The notes below the pieces were generated by a model that was given only the letters and a program-made list of their open reading frames with translations, was not told the origin of the DNA and searched no databases. From JBGTBQ01 sp041749275 (GTDB lineage: Bacteria > Acidobacteriota > Blastocatellia > Pyrinomonadales > Pyrinomonadaceae): a stretch of 38,882 nt of DNA. The stretch covers positions 1 to 38,882 of the forward strand of contig JBGTBQ010000041.1 in the NCBI GenBank assembly GCA_041749275.1, given 5' to 3'. Position numbers and translations under genes: made by a program. Below are positions 8,701 through 16,616 of the stretch, piece after piece. The stretch's first letter is position 1. Each line of letters begins with the position of its first letter.

Positions 8701-9222
8701 GACTGGAAGCCGTGGGTTGACGGCAAGCCGCCCGCCGGACAGGAGCGCTGGCCCGTCCGCAACGTGTCGGTCAGAGACGCCGAAGCCTTCGCCGCGTGGC
8801 GCTCGCAGCGCGACGGCGTGCGCTATCGCCTGCCGACCGAAGAGGAGTGGGAGTATGCGGCGCGCAGCGGCGGAGCGTTTCGTCTCTATCCGTGGGGCGA
8901 CGAGTGGGCGAACGGGCGGGCCAACATTGACGCGAAGCTGCCGCAGCCGGTTGGCTCTTTCCCGTCGGGCGCGTCGCGCGAGGGGCTGGTTGATCTGATC
9001 GGCAACGTGTGGGAGTGGACGGCGTCGGAGGCTTCGATTTACGACGGCAACGACAAGTTGGAGGTTGATACAGAGAATCGTGGGCAGCGCGTGATTCGCG
9101 GCGGGTCGTACACGAGCAAGGCGCGCGGGGACGAGGCGATCACGGCGGCGGCGCGGACGTGGCTTCCGGTCACGACCAAAGATAGCAGGCTCGGCTTCCG
9201 TCTCGTGCGCGACGCGCCCTGA
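5791..9222 (+). CDS. transmembrane Ser/Thr protein kinase with FGE-sulfatase domain
   Basis: This 1143-residue protein has five parts. A small zinc-ribbon-like N-terminus carries CPTC (4-7) and C18. A Hanks-type kinase domain spans roughly 38-310, with the glycine loop GQGGMG 46-51, K68, HRDLKP (D164), DFG 186-188 and APEQ. A stretch of about 430 residues (360-790) is made almost only of Glu, Arg, Ala and Gln, and probably forms a long charged helix. One transmembrane helix lies at about 841-864. An extracytoplasmic FGE-sulfatase (SUMF1-like) domain spans about 899-1140, with VALPGGTYQMG, GNVWEWT and IRGGSY. The kinase residues needed for activity are present. The FGE part has no cysteine where oxidising FGEs carry theirs, so it is probably a sensor or binding module. 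Substrates are unknown. Confidence 0.92.
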   Translation: MKECPTCQRCFADTTHYCPADGGQLAFTLAGEPVLDGRYQLRRRLGQGGMGVVYKARHVFLKTTHAIKVILPELVGGDPEFLTRFRQEAMAAAAIRHHNVVSVTDYGVINNSTPFLVMEFIQGKSLQDIIEQEKRMSPARALEVLEPAAAGVAAAHRRGIVHRDLKPLNIIVEDDLPLNEAVKVLDFGLAKIKSGELLGSFVAAKTTGLMGSPHYMAPEQWSDEEPDRGADIYSLGIILYQMLAGDVPFKGASIPSVMKKHLMDKPPPISELGASVPPLVEAVVRRALEKDAENRPATVPDFIRELRYAVTSSAGRQVETPARDTDMLATLSRATLDQMAGTISNAEIDTPHSADTLLEEQAWREEAERLKQEKEARRRAEEEEQQRLAAEAARLKAEEEARLRAEEEERQRLEAEAKRRQEEEERLRAAEEEARRREEEEAQRRAEEEERERLAAAAEAARKQAEEEERQRLAAEEARQREEEEQRQREEEEAARRAEEEAARQREEEEARRRAEEEEQQRLAAEAARLKAEEEARLRAEEEARLRAEEEEARRSAEEEEQRQREEEKQRKREEKERRKREAEEERQRLEAEAARRREEEAARQREAEEARRREEEARLLREEEEERQRIAAEEAARKQAEEEAERQRLEAQEQRRREEEARQREEEEQRQREEDERRRREEEEQRQREEEEARLRAEEEARQLAEEEDRRRREEEEAARRAEAEAARRQEEEEERRRIEAEAVPPLVEVTEAASAEEEERQRAAQEEEDARAAHEALEERRRRRQEKEDQSRPEVEPVASQEVVVAPEQDAGEQPSLEDSVSAEDSVSAPALTSAKKTGLALAAGMSAGVVVILIVVVAIFLSRDSAGPEQENRPKPPSNSSTPDVKGSPPKAPPVDMVALPGGTYQMGRSDVAPASDEHGNEYPAHAVAVKPFQMDKTEVTNAEYAEFVKATKYPAPRAADGDKESPDWKPWVDGKPPAGQERWPVRNVSVRDAEAFAAWRSQRDGVRYRLPTEEEWEYAARSGGAFRLYPWGDEWANGRANIDAKLPQPVGSFPSGASREGLVDLIGNVWEWTASEASIYDGNDKLEVDTENRGQRVIRGGSYTSKARGDEAITAAARTWLPVTTKDSRLGFRLVRDAP
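6916..7014. repeat. 33-codon direct repeat inside the kinase helix region, copy 1
   Basis: It recurs at 7321-7419, exactly 135 codons downstream. The match is 95 of 99 bases, and all four differences are silent third-position changes. This shows that the charged region grew by in-frame duplication. Confidence 0.85.
7321..7419. repeat. 33-codon direct repeat inside the kinase helix region, copy 2
   Basis: This is the second copy of the unit at 6916-7014, in the same frame, encoding the same 33 residues. Confidence 0.85.
8248..8283. repeat. perfect 18-bp tandem repeat in the kinase gene
   Basis: Two identical 18-bp units (8248-8265, 8266-8283) encode EDSVSA twice, just before the transmembrane helix. 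This is a second, independent in-frame expansion in the same gene. Confidence 0.85.
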
Positions 9223-10005
9223 GATTTAATCAGACCATTCATAACCGGGTGCGATGAGAGGTATGACGCAAGCTGCATCAGGTAGGTCAGTACCCGGAGC
9301 AAGAGCGACGGGGTGCGGCGCCCGTTGTCACTCAAGTCGCCCGTGCTGCGAGACTACACCCGTCCGCTACCGCTTCGGATACTGAGTTGTCCGGCCATCG
9401 CGTCAAACTTTTAATTGCGCCCCTTCCGCAACCTCGCGGCGAGAATGAGTCAGTTGGCGGCGCGGCGCCGTCTTCCTGATCTGCGCCGGCGTTCTGCTCT
9501 CTGAAACGTTTTCCCTCAATCCTACATGAACATTTAGGAAAGCAGACTGTGCAAGCAGCGATGGAACCGACAACCGTAGAACGAGCCGATGCCGCATTTG
9601 AAATTGACCCACTGCCGGCGAGAAAACTATCTTGACACTTCTCGAAGCGGATGTTTATATTCCCCACGCTCGATTGAAAATCGTCGTCGCGTGATTTCCC
9701 GGAGCGGAGAGTTTCCCGGACCACCGACCGGAGAGGATACTCCTCATTTCACCGAAAACACGCGATTGAATGCCGCAACGGTTATCAACGCTTGTCCTCG
9801 ACCTCAAGGCTCCACCGATTGCGACGGATATGAAGACCCGCTGGATCGACATTTATTCGCGCGAACTTCTTCCCGAAAAACGCGCGTACACCGAAATTTT
9901 ACCAAGCTCGTAAGCATCGCGTTTCACCCAACGCTCTTTCCACAAACGCTGTCGGACTTTTCCCAAGTACCCATAGTCTGAATTCACTGCCATCAGGAGG
10001 AAGTC
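9223..10005. other. long intergenic region upstream of the receptor gene
   Basis: About 780 bases hold no gene I can support. A 130-codon forward frame at 9589-9981 lacks a ribosome binding site and family likeness, and it overlaps the promoter candidate at 9632-9661. The stretch probably serves as promoter and long leader of the TonB-dependent receptor gene. Confidence 0.55.
9632..9661 (+). promoter_or_regulatory. candidate sigma-70 promoter for the receptor gene
   Basis: A perfect TTGACA at 9632-9637 is followed, after 18 bases, by TATATT at 9656-9661. The next gene starts at 10006, which implies a leader of about 340 nt. The match is unusually good for this GC-rich window. Confidence 0.55.
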
Positions 10006-13000
10006 ATGCACACCGGTTCAAATCTTGCCCGCCGCGTATTTTTCCCCGTCATTCTTTCAATGTTCGTCTGCCTGTCGCTAACAGCCCCGGCGTTTGCCCA
10101 AACCACTACGACCGGCGCCATCGAGGGACAGGTCGTTGACGATCAGGGGAACGGAGTGCCCGGTGTCGTCGTGCAGTTCATCAATCAGGAGACACAAGTC
10201 CCTTCGGCCACGAAGACGGACGATCAGGGCCGCTTCGCCAAGCAACAGCTCCAGCCCGGCCTCTACACCATCGTCGTCAAAGCGCCGGAGGGTTTCCAAC
10301 CCACGGAGAGACCGCAGCGCGTCTTCCTCACGGAGAAGAGAGAATCCCTCCCCGCTCCCATCAAACTTCAGCGCCAGATGATTGCCGCCGCCCCGACGCC
10401 GACGCCGGAAACTGCGCCTAGCGGAGGCAATACGCCCACGCCTCCCACGCCACCGACCGGGACGCCGACTCCTTCCGGCGGAGGAGAGGTACCCATCGCA
10501 GGCGAGATCAACCGCACGGACGGGCGACGCGGCGGCGGCTACACCGATGAAGAAGTCTCGACCCTCCCCCTCGGCGGCTCCACGCGCACGCGCACCTTTG
10601 ACGAACTGGCGCTCTTTCTACCGGGCGTCGCGCCGCCGCCGCAGACTTCGGGCGACATCGCCGGCCCCGGCATCGGCGCGGGCGTCGGCTCCGCCGGCCA
10701 GTTCTCCGTCAATGGTCTCCGCTCGCGCGCCAACAACTTCACCATGGACGGCTCGGACAACAACGACGAGGACATCGGCGTCCGCCGTCAAGGCTTCCTT
10801 GCGCTCGTCCCGCAGCCGGTCGAGTCAATCAAAGAATATCGCGTCATCACGCTGCTCGCGCCCGCGCAGTATGGGCGCAACTTCGGCGCGCAGGTCAACG
10901 CCGTCTCCAAATCGGGCGGCAACCAGACGCACGGCACATTCTTTGGCTTCTTGAACACCAGCCAGTTGAACTCGCGCAACTTCTTCGACTCAATCACCAG
11001 CACTGCACGCACTCCCCTTCAAGGCCGCGTGCTTAATCTCGACGGCACGCTCGGCGCGTCACGGAATGTTTTGCTTGACGGCCAGCAGGCTTTTGTGACG
11101 AACGACGCGGGGCAGGAGGACTCATTCACACTTGCTCAGGCGGGCTTCGTGCTGGGCGGGCCGCTGATTCCGGCGACCGAGAATTCGAGTAAGAGCCTCT
11201 TCTACTTCATCGCCGCCGAAGGCCACATCCTGCACGCCAACAAAGAGGCCAACTTCGCCGTGCCGACCGTTGAAGAACGCGGCGTGTTACGCACCGGCTC
11301 CTCCGGCCTCTTCTTCAACCCTATTTCCTGCACGAACTTTTCCGATCTGAGAACTTGCAATTCCGACCCTAACTTTGACTTTTACTTCCCGACTTCGTTT
11401 CAAGGCGATGCGATTTTCAGCCTCTTCCCGTTCCCCAACAACCCGAACGGCGTTTACGGGCGTAATACGCTGACGCAGTCGCTGCCCGCCAACGGCGAAA
11501 GCAGAATTCTTTCGGGTAAGATAGACGCCAACTTCAGGGCTTTTGACGTGTCGCACCAATTCGCCGCGCGCTACAACTTCAGCGATGATTTCCGTGACAT
11601 TCCAGTGACAGGCGGCGCAATCTTCTCCAGCCTCCGACCGAATGTCCGCACACAGAATTTTTCGACCATCCTCAACAGCACTCTCAGCGGCACGGTCTCG
11701 AACGAGTTCCGCGCCTCCTACGGACGCACAAAACTGAGCTTTGAAGAGCTGCGCCATCCGAGCCTGCTGCCGAGCAATAAGCTGCCGGGCACGCCGTTCC
11801 TGCTGAATGCTCCCTATCTCGTCAACAACACCTTCCCGGAGTTTGCCGGTGGCCGCATTGTCCCCACCAGTGGGCCGACGCGTTATAGCACCAGCGGCAC
11901 GACCGAACGTGGTCTGGCCGGAAGCAGCGGGTTTATCGAAGATGGCGCGATTGGGCCTGTCGGGCAGGTCATCATTGCCGGTTATAGCCCGGTCGGTGTG
12001 GATGTCTTTAACTTCCCGCAGAACCGCGTCAACAACACTTACCAAATCGCCGACACCCTGAACGTGCGGGCCGGTCGTCACAGTCTTGCCTTCGGCACAG
12101 ATATCCGCCGCGCCGAACTCAATAGCGATCTGCCGCGCAACTCGCGCACGCTGATCACCTTCAACGGTGCGCCACGGTTGCGCTTCGACGAGCTTGCGAA
12201 CGGCAATCTGACGAACTTTAGGTTCAACGGCTTCTTCAATCCGGTTGATCTCGCGGCAGCTCAGGCGGCTAGCGGCACATTTCAAGCACTGGCCGCTCCC
12301 GGTAGTTCCAGCAACATCGGATTGCGTTACTACCAACTATACTTCTTCGGTCAGGATGAGTGGCGCGTCCGCCCCAATCTCTCGCTCTCCTTCGGTCTGC
12401 GCTACGAGTACACTACACCCGCACGTGAGGTAAACCGGATCATCGAAAATACATTCAGCAGTCCGGCCATCGGCCAGTTGCTTCCGGCGCTTCGCCAATT
12501 CCTAAACGGGCGCACGGAGATTTTCGACCCTGACCGGGACAACTTCGCGCCGCGCCTCGGCTTCGCTTATGCGCCGCGGCCTTCGACCGTAATCCGCGCT
12601 GGTTATGGCTGGTACTTCGACCAGATCATCGGTGCTGTCGTCAGTCAATCGCGTAATACCTTCCCCAGCTTCCTGACGCTTAATTCGGGCGGCGGGTTGG
12701 GCGGTATCGGTGTAGGCAGTTTCGACATTTTCAATTCCGCTTCTCCAACTAACGGCATCGGCTCCCTCAACAATACTCTTGGGCCGGGCTGCGTTGTCCA
12801 ACAGGGCGGCAGGATATTTTGCCCTTACACAACTCCCAACACCGTAAACGGTCTCAATCCGGGAATTCCAATTGCCACGGTAGTGGATGTCAACAACAGA
12901 GAGTTCCGGGGCGGTTTCGGCATCACGCTTCCGGCGCGCGACCTTTCAACGCCGATGGCGCAGCATTATTCGTTGACGGTCGAACAACAAATAGGCTCAA

Positions 13001-13989
13001 ACACGAACGTTTCCATTGCATATGTCGGCACGCAGGGACGCCATCTGCTCCGCTCGACGACACCTAACTTGGGGCCAAATACCATCTTGTTGCCGATTGA
13101 CTTCAATCAATCTTCTATTGTCCCGGATTTCATGGGTCTCGTTCTGGCCCCGGGCTCGACCGTGACACCCAATGGCATCGTCGTAGGCGGACGACCCTTT
13201 GGCACGATACCGTCCGCAAATGGCGGATTCCCGACCTCAACTGTCGGCGCGGTCAACATCTACGAAACGTCGGCCAATTCGCGCTATGATGCGCTGCAAG
13301 TGCAGGTGCGCGGGCGCTACGCGCGCGGGTTGCAGTATCAGGCGAACTACACGTTCTCGCGCTCGGAGGATGACGTGTCGGACGTGTTCGACTTGGCGGG
13401 GGCGTCGGCATTGCCGCAGAACAGCCGGACTCGGGCGGGCGAACGCGCGGACTCGAACTTCGATGCGCGTCATCGTGTCGCCTACAACCTGAACTATGCT
13501 TTCGGCCAATACAGCGACAGGGGCAGCTTCGCCCGCTTCCTGCTGGACGGGCTTGAACTGGCGAGCACCGGGCAGTTCCAGACAGGTCAGCCCTTCACGG
13601 TCAACAGCATCTTCGACGTGAACCTCGACGGCAACCTGACTGACCGCCTGAACTCGACCAGCGGCATCCAGCAGACGGGAGACCGTCGCCAGCCGCTTCG
13701 TTTGACGGGCAATCCCGCAAGCCTGCTGGCTCCGGTCGGGACGGACGGGAGCGTGCCGCGCAATTCGTTCCGCGCGAGCAATCTGATGCTGTTCAACGTG
13801 GCGGTGATTAAGAATTTCCGCATCACGGAGTCGCAGGCGTTCGTGTTCCGCGCGGAGGTTTTAAATCTCACCGACCGCGACAACTTCGGCATCCCCGTCC
13901 GCTTCCTCGAAGCGCCGGGCTTCGGGCAGGCGACCGACACGGTGACGCCGGGTCGCCGCATCCAGTTCGCGCTCAAGTATTCGTTCTGA
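10006..13989 (+). CDS. Oar-like TonB-dependent receptor with carboxypeptidase regulatory domain
   Basis: The 1327-residue outer-membrane protein starts with a clear signal peptide ending APAFAQ (about residues 1-31). A carboxypeptidase-regulatory-like beta sandwich follows at about 37-110 (GAIEGQVVDDQGNGVPG). Next come a Pro/Thr/Gly linker, a plug region with QFSVNGLRSRANNFTMDGSD near residues 230-250, and a large beta-barrel. The last residues, IQFALKYSF, end in the aromatic residue typical of barrel insertion. An AGGAGG at 9995-10000 lies five bases before ATG 10006. This architecture is greatly expanded in Acidobacteriota, where such proteins are thought to import oligosaccharides or peptides with TonB energy; the ligand cannot be deduced. 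A terminator at 14013 ends the transcript, so it appears monocistronic. Confidence 0.93.
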   Translation: MHTGSNLARRVFFPVILSMFVCLSLTAPAFAQTTTTGAIEGQVVDDQGNGVPGVVVQFINQETQVPSATKTDDQGRFAKQQLQPGLYTIVVKAPEGFQPTERPQRVFLTEKRESLPAPIKLQRQMIAAAPTPTPETAPSGGNTPTPPTPPTGTPTPSGGGEVPIAGEINRTDGRRGGGYTDEEVSTLPLGGSTRTRTFDELALFLPGVAPPPQTSGDIAGPGIGAGVGSAGQFSVNGLRSRANNFTMDGSDNNDEDIGVRRQGFLALVPQPVESIKEYRVITLLAPAQYGRNFGAQVNAVSKSGGNQTHGTFFGFLNTSQLNSRNFFDSITSTARTPLQGRVLNLDGTLGASRNVLLDGQQAFVTNDAGQEDSFTLAQAGFVLGGPLIPATENSSKSLFYFIAAEGHILHANKEANFAVPTVEERGVLRTGSSGLFFNPISCTNFSDLRTCNSDPNFDFYFPTSFQGDAIFSLFPFPNNPNGVYGRNTLTQSLPANGESRILSGKIDANFRAFDVSHQFAARYNFSDDFRDIPVTGGAIFSSLRPNVRTQNFSTILNSTLSGTVSNEFRASYGRTKLSFEELRHPSLLPSNKLPGTPFLLNAPYLVNNTFPEFAGGRIVPTSGPTRYSTSGTTERGLAGSSGFIEDGAIGPVGQVIIAGYSPVGVDVFNFPQNRVNNTYQIADTLNVRAGRHSLAFGTDIRRAELNSDLPRNSRTLITFNGAPRLRFDELANGNLTNFRFNGFFNPVDLAAAQAASGTFQALAAPGSSSNIGLRYYQLYFFGQDEWRVRPNLSLSFGLRYEYTTPAREVNRIIENTFSSPAIGQLLPALRQFLNGRTEIFDPDRDNFAPRLGFAYAPRPSTVIRAGYGWYFDQIIGAVVSQSRNTFPSFLTLNSGGGLGGIGVGSFDIFNSASPTNGIGSLNNTLGPGCVVQQGGRIFCPYTTPNTVNGLNPGIPIATVVDVNNREFRGGFGITLPARDLSTPMAQHYSLTVEQQIGSNTNVSIAYVGTQGRHLLRSTTPNLGPNTILLPIDFNQSSIVPDFMGLVLAPGSTVTPNGIVVGGRPFGTIPSANGGFPTSTVGAVNIYETSANSRYDALQVQVRGRYARGLQYQANYTFSRSEDDVSDVFDLAGASALPQNSRTRAGERADSNFDARHRVAYNLNYAFGQYSDRGSFARFLLDGLELASTGQFQTGQPFTVNSIFDVNLDGNLTDRLNSTSGIQQTGDRRQPLRLTGNPASLLAPVGTDGSVPRNSFRASNLMLFNVAVIKNFRITESQAFVFRAEVLNLTDRDNFGIPVRFLEAPGFGQATDTVTPGRRIQFALKYSF

Positions 13990-14012
13990 CGCGAATGCCC
14001 CTAACACTTTCG

Positions 14013-14057
14013 GCGCGGGGTGTGCTAAGTTTGGTCAAAACCTAGCGCACCCCGCGC
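14013..14057 (+). terminator. hairpin terminator after the receptor gene
   Basis: A 15-bp stem (14013-14027 with 14043-14057, one G-U pair, loop 15) lies 23 bases after the receptor stop and is followed by a T-rich run at 14061-14068. Confidence 0.7.
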
Positions 14058-14098
14058 TCGTATTTTCTCTCTCAGTAGTGTTCGAGAGGGAGCTAACT

Positions 14099-15361
14099 AT
14101 GAGAAGTTCCATCGCCCCAAAGATCATACTCGCCCTTTCCGAAGCGCTCCTCGTTTTCGCCATCCTCTCCGTCACCCACGGGCAGGACATCAAAGGAAGC
14201 AAGGGCACTAAAAAAACGACGCCCTCGCCCAGCACGCCAACCGGGCCGAAAGGCGGGAGGCCCGTGCGCTCGAAGCCGACGATTGTGGAGAAGATCGTCA
14301 GGGTGGCTCCGAACACCGGCGCGATGGTCGTCGTCGCCGAACCGAATGCGCGCGTGCGGGTTGAAGACGTGAAGGACGGCGAAGTCTTGGTGGATGCGAC
14401 GATCCCTCCGAACGGTCGCTCGCTCAGCATCAACAATATTGACCCGGGGCAGTACCGCGTGTTCGCCGAACTCGCCGGCCACAAACCGGACACAAAACAA
14501 CACACGGTTAACAAGGGAAAGACGGACTCGGTGGATATGATCCTCGTGCCCATCACCTATGACTTCACCGTCCGCGTCAACGCCCCCTCCGGAGAGATCG
14601 TGTATCCGAAAGGCAACGGCGAGTCCGCATACATACGCTTTTCCAACAGCGTGGCCGTGCTGCGCGGACTGCGCCCCGGCAGTTACAAAGTGGAGGTCAG
14701 GCCGGACGACCCGACTTACGAGACGGCGGAGGTCAAACTCAACGTCTCCGAGACGAGCGTGAATCATGCGGTCGTGCTAAAGCGGACGCTGACGACCCTC
14801 GAATTCAACTGGGCCAGCGCGAGCGACTGGGAGATGCCCGGCGGCTGGGGCGTCTCTTCGGGCAAGGTCGCGGTCAATGGCCGAGGGATGGCGCTCCCGC
14901 GCGACGAGAACCTCCGTCACTATCAAGATTTTCAACTCATCAGCGTCGTTCGGATGAAAAACGGGGTGGCGGCCTCGTTCGTCCTCCGGGCCGAAGATCA
15001 GCAGAACTACTATCTCGTCCAACTGACCGGCAAGGAAGCCGACGAGCCGTTTGTGCTGCGCGGCTATGTCGTCAAGAACAATGTGCCGCAACGCTTCCCG
15101 CGCGCGTTCTCGATTCGGAATATCTCCGACGTGTTGAAGCCGGGCAAGTTCTTCCGCGTCTTGCTGACGATGAAGGGCGCCCAGATTGAGGTGAAGGTGG
15201 AAGACAGCGAAACCTCTGATATTTTTCCGTTGGGCACTTTGACCGACCCCGGCGAGACGTTCTCCGTCGGAGCCGTCGGCATCGCCGCGCGCGATACTGA
15301 GAAGAACGAGGTCGAGCAGTTCGTCGTCTGCCCGGCCATCTGCAAGAATACAGTGAAATAA
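14099..15361 (+). CDS. secreted protein with PEGA-like repeats and a C-terminal beta-sandwich
   Basis: The 420-residue protein begins with a signal peptide ending near SVTHGQ (residue 28). A basic/proline linker follows (KGTKKTTPSPSTPTGPK). Next come two beta modules that resemble PEGA repeats: one around NNIDPGQYRVFAELAGHKP and one around LRGLRPGSYKVEVRPDDP. The C-terminal 190 residues look like a concanavalin-type sandwich of the kind found in DUF1080-like proteins (FVLRAEDQQNYYLVQL, FRVLLTMKGAQIEVKVED). ATG 14099 is preferred over GTG 14078 because a GAGGGAG at 14086-14092 is well spaced from it. It probably acts in the periplasm or on the surface as a binding protein. I do not recognise a specific function. 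Confidence 0.75.
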   Translation: MRSSIAPKIILALSEALLVFAILSVTHGQDIKGSKGTKKTTPSPSTPTGPKGGRPVRSKPTIVEKIVRVAPNTGAMVVVAEPNARVRVEDVKDGEVLVDATIPPNGRSLSINNIDPGQYRVFAELAGHKPDTKQHTVNKGKTDSVDMILVPITYDFTVRVNAPSGEIVYPKGNGESAYIRFSNSVAVLRGLRPGSYKVEVRPDDPTYETAEVKLNVSETSVNHAVVLKRTLTTLEFNWASASDWEMPGGWGVSSGKVAVNGRGMALPRDENLRHYQDFQLISVVRMKNGVAASFVLRAEDQQNYYLVQLTGKEADEPFVLRGYVVKNNVPQRFPRAFSIRNISDVLKPGKFFRVLLTMKGAQIEVKVEDSETSDIFPLGTLTDPGETFSVGAVGIAARDTEKNEVEQFVVCPAICKNTVK

Positions 15362-15632
15362 CTTCCCGCCTCCGGTCGCCTTTTCTTCCCGGCGTCAGCC
15401 GTCACGGAAGAATTTAGCTGGACACGTTTGCGGTCTTCAGCTTAATATCGGCGACACGTTCCGCACCGGAAGCCGCCCGCACATGCCATTCGGCAACATC
15501 TTTCGTCGGGCTTTCGGCAGCGACCCCGGCGGGCGAACGCGGCACCGTTTCCACTCGATTTTTGAGGCACGTCCGTCCGCGCCAAACAATCGAGACCACC
15601 TTAGACAGAAATCTTTATAGGGAGAATGCTAT

Positions 15633-16388
15633 ATGTTCAGACCGGGCAAGAATCCGAAAGATCAGACGCACACCGACGAGACGGCTGACCACACCCCGCA
15701 AGGCTCGTCGTCCTACGGCGGCGGCTACGCCAACAACGCTACCGGAGGCGCGTCCGTCACGGACGCCTATCAGTCGTCGGTGCACACGCCGACCGCCTCG
15801 CGCGCCGTCACCGAAAGCGAGTCGCTCGCGCGCGACATCAAGGAGGGGACGCTGACGGGCTTCGTCGGCAACGGCACGAGCTTGACGGGCGAGGCGAGCT
15901 TCAAGGGTATGCTCCGCGTGGACGGCCACTTGGAGGGGCGCATCAGCTCGTCCGACGGCACGCTCATCGTCAGCACGAACGGGCAGGTGGACGCCAACAT
16001 CGAGGTCGCCGTGGCGCAGATTCAAGGCACCGTCAACGGCGACATCATCGCCTCGAAGCGCATCGAGTTGGGCCGCGTCGCCAAGGTCACGGGCAACATT
16101 ACGACGCCCGCGCTCGTCATCGAGAACGGTGCGCTCTTCGATGGCAAATGCAGCATGGTTCAGTCGAAGGACGCTCAGGACAAACAGTCGAAGAAGGAAG
16201 AGGTGAGCGCGTCCGCCGCCGCGTCATCTTCCTCTTCATCCTCTTCATCCTCGACGCCAGCTTCGTCCACTTCGTCTACATCTCCCACTTCGCCCGCGAC
16301 CTCTACCGCCTCTTCCTACGGCGCCTCTAAGGACAAGACGAGCAGCGACACGTCCAGCGTGGTCACCGCCAAGGACATCGCGAGCTGA
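15633..16388 (+). CDS. bactofilin (polymer-forming cytoskeletal protein)
   Basis: This is a 251-residue bactofilin. The right-handed beta-helix core runs from about residue 72 to 165, with the typical regular turns LTGEASFKGMLRVDGHLEG, GTVNGDIIASKRIELG and KVTGNITTPALVIENGALFDG. Flanking the core are a long disordered N-terminus rich in Gly, Ser and Thr and a C-terminal tail of about 60 residues made mostly of Ser, Thr and Ala. Bactofilins polymerise without nucleotides and scaffold cell-shape or envelope machinery at the inner face of the membrane. AGGGAG lies just upstream of ATG 15633. No peptidase partner of the M23 type is adjacent. It ends with its own terminator, so it is likely a single-gene unit. 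Confidence 0.92.
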   Translation: MFRPGKNPKDQTHTDETADHTPQGSSSYGGGYANNATGGASVTDAYQSSVHTPTASRAVTESESLARDIKEGTLTGFVGNGTSLTGEASFKGMLRVDGHLEGRISSSDGTLIVSTNGQVDANIEVAVAQIQGTVNGDIIASKRIELGRVAKVTGNITTPALVIENGALFDGKCSMVQSKDAQDKQSKKEEVSASAAASSSSSSSSSSTPASSTSSTSPTSPATSTASSYGASKDKTSSDTSSVVTAKDIAS

Positions 16389-16422
16389 CCCGCGCGCCGC
16401 GCGCAGCCGGAAACACTCATCA

Positions 16423-16462
16423 AGCCCTCGCGGCGAATCGCGCAAGATTCACCGCGGGGGCT
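16423..16462 (+). terminator. hairpin terminator after the bactofilin gene
   Basis: A 17-bp stem with two mismatches (16423-16439 with 16446-16462) and a 6-base loop is followed by TTCTCTTG. It stands 35 bases after the bactofilin stop. Confidence 0.7.
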
Positions 16463-16616
16463 TTCTCTTGAGGCGCCGTGAATGCGGAGGCGCGCGTCGC
16501 TATGCTAGAATGCGCGTGAAGCCCGAAAAGGCCGTAAGATTGAGCACGCGGATTTGCCGCTGGGGACTCCCTATCCCGAATTATCCCATCAGCCGAAGAA
16601 GAGGACTAAGCGAGAG

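Noticed and set aside
9235..9330. A group II intron or structured RNA fragment, from the string around GATGAGAGGTATGACGCAAG
   Set aside because: No domain V-like hairpin or reverse transcriptase is present, so the resemblance is too weak to report.
9589..9981. 130-codon plus-strand open frame before the receptor gene
   Set aside because: No ribosome binding site, no family likeness, and it overlaps the best promoter candidate.
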